Shown: in pieces, positions 7,301-8,774 of the stretch
Layout: each line of letters begins with the position of its first letter
Position numbering within the stretch: position 1 is the stretch's first letter
DNA from: Christensenella sp. UBA7584
GTDB taxonomy: Bacteria > Bacillota > Clostridia > Christensenellales > UBA1242
DNA length: 8,774 bases
Assembly (NCBI GenBank): GCA_002477805.1
Contig: DLKQ01000034.1
Span: 1 to 8,774, forward strand
Direction of reading: 5' to 3'
Notes under the pieces: generated by a model
What the model was told of the DNA's origin: nothing
The model's database searches: none
What the model saw: the letters and a program-made list of their open reading frames with translations, nothing else
Made by a program: the position numbers and the translations under genes

Positions 7301-7687
7301 ACAAGCAACTATTTAATTGATGCCATAATTAAAAAATCAACTTCCGAAACACCGGCAACAATTGGAAACCTCGGCACACTGATAAATGCACTTAGCCTTG
7401 GCGACTTAACAGGCAAAACCTCAGAAAGCAAGGGTATTATTAATCTACTCTCATACACAGATGGAGAAACAACATTTGTCGGAAGCGAAATTCCTGTAAG
7501 CAAACTTTCCGAAGCTATGGACAACTTTGATATAACAAATGTTACTCTCGGAAAACTTGCAGATGAAAATATGATTGATGAAACAATCTTTGATAGCCTT
7601 GACGAAACAAAAAAACAAAAAGCAAGAGAAACAACTTTGCTAGCCATAATTTCCGCATACATTGAAACTCTAAAAAACGCACCATAA
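4388..7687 (+). CDS. Large membrane-anchored repeat protein, 1099 residues, function unknown
   Basis: I do not recognise a named family. Residues 1-50 are polar and end with KYKRRGG. Residues 52-78 form one membrane segment (FFMGLFSALFVLVFCLGMVL). The remaining 1020 residues have no other obvious span and only three cysteines, so the likely topology is N-in with a huge outer part. That part alternates two textures. Beta-rich blocks (about 230-295, 415-610, 805-935) carry a recurring NTFxIxxxTYTL unit, for example at 481, 578, 842, 870 and 901. Helical, leucine-rich blocks (about 298-410, 620-802, 935-1099) carry a recurring [ST][IL]GEI unit, clearest as tandem copies at 658, 699, 738 and 776 with a spacing of 38-41 residues. 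There is no LPXTG, SLH, lipobox or catalytic motif. It follows rplI by 142 bp and ends in its own terminator. A structural or surface role is a guess. Confidence 0.85.
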   Translation: MSKKEKIQNTEAKQFENPNINAQMFSTPPAGIYPKVDRTGRVIKYKRRGGVFPFFMGLFSALFVLVFCLGMVLSYVFYCMKVDDLGKNFGIDTSFLPVETNGKTAKEILDALVEYKNGYTEMTVEDAKTKLGFNLEEFVSKNIGLEINGLYEIEITVTGLNESKAQKVGNFKLQEILNNMQNFVDALLPELYKKVKFQNILDILNVDFTQFDYPILTEAMFYEINPTFNFAGNTFQIDSLNAEVLDKDGNSLSPQITIENGKFSLEDQEFTINFDHKSIFYGENESITLTYSSPAKKITELSIDQVLYSVLPNYVSGNNLTIGFIQNALGLDLIPEEADYQEILSSTISSLSLDELAQSVKVGAVLDLVKSIDLESFPFLTTDNFRNQIIKDVPNYLKTLKINEIIKNIPESIDYYANFNINDTKYFIINDSIYQIDSKTISNNQVTLNDKSFMFVNNDVYNFEYSDEILRTPKSVPITNNTFKLSGITYTLSVDTSGNGSILSENGSQLSPAVNVINGQFILGNYICQISGSEIVYGKKVAKIEDEKFYFDSFEYTLTSDRSNITYYKLVSPIVSNTFVINSTTYSIDDERTTINGTIQINSASKTTDIILYQAQNICIDDILNNELSPLVESLKGVKLLNLVDSLTGFLEPLSTISIGEILENPNIILDTLKTATLGELISANESSSVIIQKISSVTIGEIIDDSNIVLNKIKELQLADLGIDSTDKLFGDLATLTLGTIIDDNNALLSTIKAKKLKDFTNTSSGIMNIIKDISIEDLMSGNAIMDTLKTSQAPLSYLLGQEIYEYAHFDLGNGNLFYIIKNGTNIQISQKASYKITEQNFSINDTTYTIKDDKIYQDETEKATINLGKFILEGVNYKILNEYVITENYSKVCDINTDNTFIIDNVTYTLDLTNNKVTFNSGSNSVTIEEKSSSLTQAIMKLEIQDLFGNNFETKLKDSINDVEISDIITSNYLIDAIIKKSTSETPATIGNLGTLINALSLGDLTGKTSESKGIINLLSYTDGETTFVGSEIPVSKLSEAMDNFDITNVTLGKLADENMIDETIFDSLDETKKQKARETTLLAIISAYIETLKNAP
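6359..6790 (+). repeat. coding tandem repeats, 38-41 residues each, in the large protein
   Basis: Residues 658-801 contain four units that begin SIGEILENPNIIL (DNA 6359), TIGEIIDDSNIVL (6482), TLGTIIDDNNALL (6599) and SIEDLMSGNAIM (6713). The shared pattern is [ST][IL]G[ET]I[IL]DDxNxxLxxIKxxxLxDL, then a variable hydrophilic stretch and a second short hydrophobic segment. The DNA is not nearly identical between units, so these are old, diverged repeats and not a recent expansion. Related single units appear at residues 301, 320, 351, 991, 1002 and 1052. Confidence 0.75.
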
Positions 7688-8156
7688 AAGATAAAAGTGA
7701 TATATTTTTACATTAAAATCAGTAATTACTAGTACTAAATTAGCAAAATAAAAAGGAACAATGCAAAATAAATGCAAAGTTCTTTTTTATTTGTTTCAAA
7801 ATTCAAAAGTTAAGATTACTATTTTTACTTTATTTTCTAATGGAGTTTGCTTTGGCGGTAACTATAATTCTTTTTAGTTTACATTACCAATTAAGTGCAA
7901 TTAGATAAAAACACAAGGTAGTAAAATATCAAAAAAGCAATTCACACACATCATAATCAAAAAAACAATTAGCAAAAATTGACGACATTTTTAGCTGTGT
8001 TTATGATAAAAATGATTCATCGTATAATTCAAGATTTTCTGCTAATTGTTTAGTTTGTAGTGAACTGATGATATTAAATTTACAAGTGAGCAATCAATAT
8101 AGCGTTTGGGCTATGCGCTTACCTATGGATATGCGTTTAAAAAGTTCGTTGCAGTC
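7688..8156. other. 469-base gap without a confident gene
   Basis: The gap holds the terminator at 7746-7792, an imperfect direct repeat of 15 bases at 7928-7942 and 7956-7970 (ATCAAAAAAGCAATT, one difference, period 28), and a 78-codon open frame on the plus strand at 7957-8193 described separately. No tRNA, rRNA or recognisable riboswitch is visible. The part from 7795 to 7925 shows nothing I can name. Confidence 0.5.
7746..7792 (+). terminator. terminator of the large repeat-protein gene
   Basis: AAATAAAAAGGAAC (7746-7759), a 19-base loop and GTTCTTTTTTATTT (7779-7792) form a 14-pair stem with one G-U wobble on the plus strand. The T-rich right arm runs on into TTTATTTGTTTC. The loop holds a direct repeat ATGCAAA (7761-7767 and 7772-7778). 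It lies about 60 nt after the stop codon. On the minus strand the wobble becomes a mismatch, so the plus direction is favoured. Confidence 0.75.
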
Positions 8157-8193
8157 TTATATCAAAATCACGCTTACACCCAAATTAGCGTGA
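7957..8193 (+). other. 78-codon open frame without a good start, possible gene remnant
   Basis: The frame is open from just after a stop (7954-7956) to TGA at 8191-8193. It contains no in-frame TAA, TAG or TGA, notable in such AT-rich DNA, and reads like protein (for example SCVYDKNDSSYNSRFSANCL and SVWAMRLPMDMRLKSSLQSY). The first ATG is codon 38 (8068) and has no Shine-Dalgarno. Upstream of it only non-standard starts exist. It overlaps the 3' end of the convergent smr gene by 37 bases. I do not recognise it. It may be the 3' part of a decayed gene or chance. Confidence 0.25.
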
Positions 8194-8498
8194 TAGAGTT
8201 CAATATCACCAATTATTTCTGGACAAAGTTTTTTTATTTTAAAAATTATTTCGTTTTCATGAAGCCAATTTTCGCCCCTAACAAACTCCTTTATAATCCC
8301 CTTTTTCTTTGCACGCTGGCTCCATCTTGGCAAAGCGCGCCTTATTGCACCGCCAATTCCATTTGAACCATAACCGTGAATAATTTTTAAAACTTTTATA
8401 CCTTCCTTTTTACACACCGAAATTTCTATTTCAATCATAGCTAACGCCTGTTCAACAGTCGGCATAAACTCCTTTAAATTAATAATTTTGTATGTCAT
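8157..8498 (-). CDS. Small stand-alone Smr-domain protein
   Basis: A 113-residue protein that is essentially one Smr domain, the fold also found at the C-terminus of MutS2 and associated with nucleic-acid binding and nicking or RNA cleavage. The signature is KVLKIIHGYGSNGIGGAIRR (residues 35-54), with HGYGS at 41-45. Usual family features follow: a basic stretch QRAKKKGIIKEF and a C-terminal CPEIIGDIEL...ANLGVSVILI. The N-terminal LDLHG motif of classical Smr domains is replaced by INLKEFMPTVEQAL, a form I associate with short clostridial Smr proteins. It keeps the beta strand but lacks that His. This supports ATG 8498, even though it has no Shine-Dalgarno. ATG 8465 has AAAGGAG only 3 nt upstream and would delete the first strand. 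The substrate cannot be told from sequence. Confidence 0.85.
   Translation of the reverse strand: MTYKIINLKEFMPTVEQALAMIEIEISVCKKEGIKVLKIIHGYGSNGIGGAIRRALPRWSQRAKKKGIIKEFVRGENWLHENEIIFKIKKLCPEIIGDIELYHANLGVSVILI
8167..8194 (-). terminator. hairpin at the 3' end of the smr gene, weak terminator
   Basis: On the minus strand ATCACGCT (8194-8187), a 12-base loop and AGCGTGAT (8174-8167) form a perfect 8-pair stem with four G-C pairs, followed by TTTGATAT. It lies within the last codons of the smr gene and also spans the end of the convergent open frame at 7957-8193. The T-tract is short, so it may act as a pause, a 3' end stabiliser or a weak terminator. Confidence 0.35.
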
Positions 8499-8504
8499 AA
8501 ATTC

Positions 8505-8533
8505 ATTTTAACACTTTTTAAAGAAAAAGTAAA
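8505..8533 (-). promoter_or_regulatory. promoter of the smr gene, probably giving leaderless mRNA
   Basis: On the minus strand there is a -35 box TTTACT (8533-8528), a 17-base spacer and a -10 box TAAAAT (8510-8505). Six bases (GAATTT) separate the -10 from ATG 8498, so transcription would begin at or next to the A of the start codon. This fits the absence of a Shine-Dalgarno. Confidence 0.5.
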
Positions 8534-8621
8534 CAAAAAAGCAATTGTTGGTCTACCCTGCTAGTACACACACCTTACAAGTAATGGAATAACACTATTA
8601 ATCCAACAAATCAAAAAATTA

Positions 8622-8657
8622 AAAACTAGGATTTTCGGAGCTAAAAAACCTAGTTTT
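8622..8657. terminator. terminator-like hairpin, works in both directions
   Basis: AAAACTAGG (8622-8630), an 18-base loop and CCTAGTTTT (8649-8657) form a perfect 9-pair stem. The loop itself can pair TTTT with AAAA around CGGAGCT. On the minus strand CCTAG is followed by TTTTTAATTTTTTG, a better T-tract than the plus side (TTTTATGTTTTAATT), so it may end a minus-strand gene lying to the right of the window. No gene adjoins it on the left in the plus direction. Confidence 0.65.
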
Positions 8658-8699
8658 ATGTTTTAATTAGTCTAACTGAGTGATCTCAAAGTTGACTCT

Positions 8700-8714
8700 T
8701 TTGCATAATGCAAA
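8700..8714. promoter_or_regulatory. 15-base palindrome, operator-like
   Basis: TTTGCAT-A-ATGCAAA is a perfect 7-base inverted repeat about one central base. TTGACT (8692-8697), a good -35 box on the plus strand, lies just to its left, so the palindrome would occupy a promoter spacer. The expected -10 position (8715-8720, CATTGT) is poor. It could be a repressor site for a plus-strand gene beyond the window. Confidence 0.35.
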
Positions 8715-8744
8715 CATTGTTATTACCAATTAGAAGCTATTTTC

Positions 8745-8765
8745 ACAACTTGAATCTCAAGTTGT
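8745..8765. repeat. perfect 9-base inverted repeat with 3-base loop
   Basis: ACAACTTGA, ATC, TCAAGTTGT forms a tight hairpin, flanked by TTTTC on the left and TTTTCC on the right. It may be an operator, an RNA hairpin in a leader, or part of a terminator. The window ends 9 bases later, so its context cannot be judged. Confidence 0.5.
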
Positions 8766-8774
8766 TTTCCACTT

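Noticed and set aside
7309..7662. 117-residue minus-strand frame
   Set aside because: It is antisense to the large repeat protein, with a composition typical of reversed coding DNA and no ribosome-binding site.
8106..8366. 86-residue plus-strand frame
   Set aside because: It is mostly antisense to the Smr gene, which has a clear family motif.

Overview
The window is an AT-rich stretch of a bacterial chromosome, most likely a low-GC Firmicute of the Clostridia type. The evidence is an A-type RNase P RNA (Bacilli usually carry the B type), a protein with two DUF1540 cysteine motifs, strong GGAGG ribosome-binding sites, TTG starts, and Clostridia-like RarA and small Smr proteins. No transposase, integrase, phage gene, CRISPR array or tRNA is visible.

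Layout: bases 1-3714 hold minus-strand genes. From right to left these are a two-motif DUF1540 protein (3394-3714), rnpB (about 2922-3321) with a clear promoter and terminator, an unrecognised 424-residue membrane-anchored protein (1599-2873), and rarA (136-1380) with its own promoter, a leader of about 200 nt and a terminator. At about 3736-3780 the DUF1540 promoter and the promoter of plus-strand rplI (ribosomal protein L9, 3799-4245) are interleaved back to back. After rplI comes a 1099-residue plus-strand protein (4388-7687) with one N-terminal membrane anchor and a very large, repeat-built, probably extracytoplasmic part. Bases 7688-8156 are mostly non-coding, apart from a terminator and an open frame that may be a gene remnant. 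A minus-strand Smr-domain protein (8157-8498) follows, apparently transcribed as a leaderless mRNA. The right end (8499-8774) has no complete gene, but holds a two-way terminator-like hairpin and two good inverted repeats.

Working together: rarA (replication-fork maintenance), rnpB (tRNA 5' processing) and rplI (ribosome) are housekeeping genes, each with its own expression signals, so this is a set of small transcription units and not one operon. The least explained parts are the 1099-residue repeat protein, the 424-residue protein just behind the rnpB terminator, and two short open frames lacking start codons, at 1382-1516 (rarA leader) and 7957-8193. I see no clear sign of a new multi-gene defence or biosynthetic system. 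The best candidate for undescribed biology is the large repeat protein.
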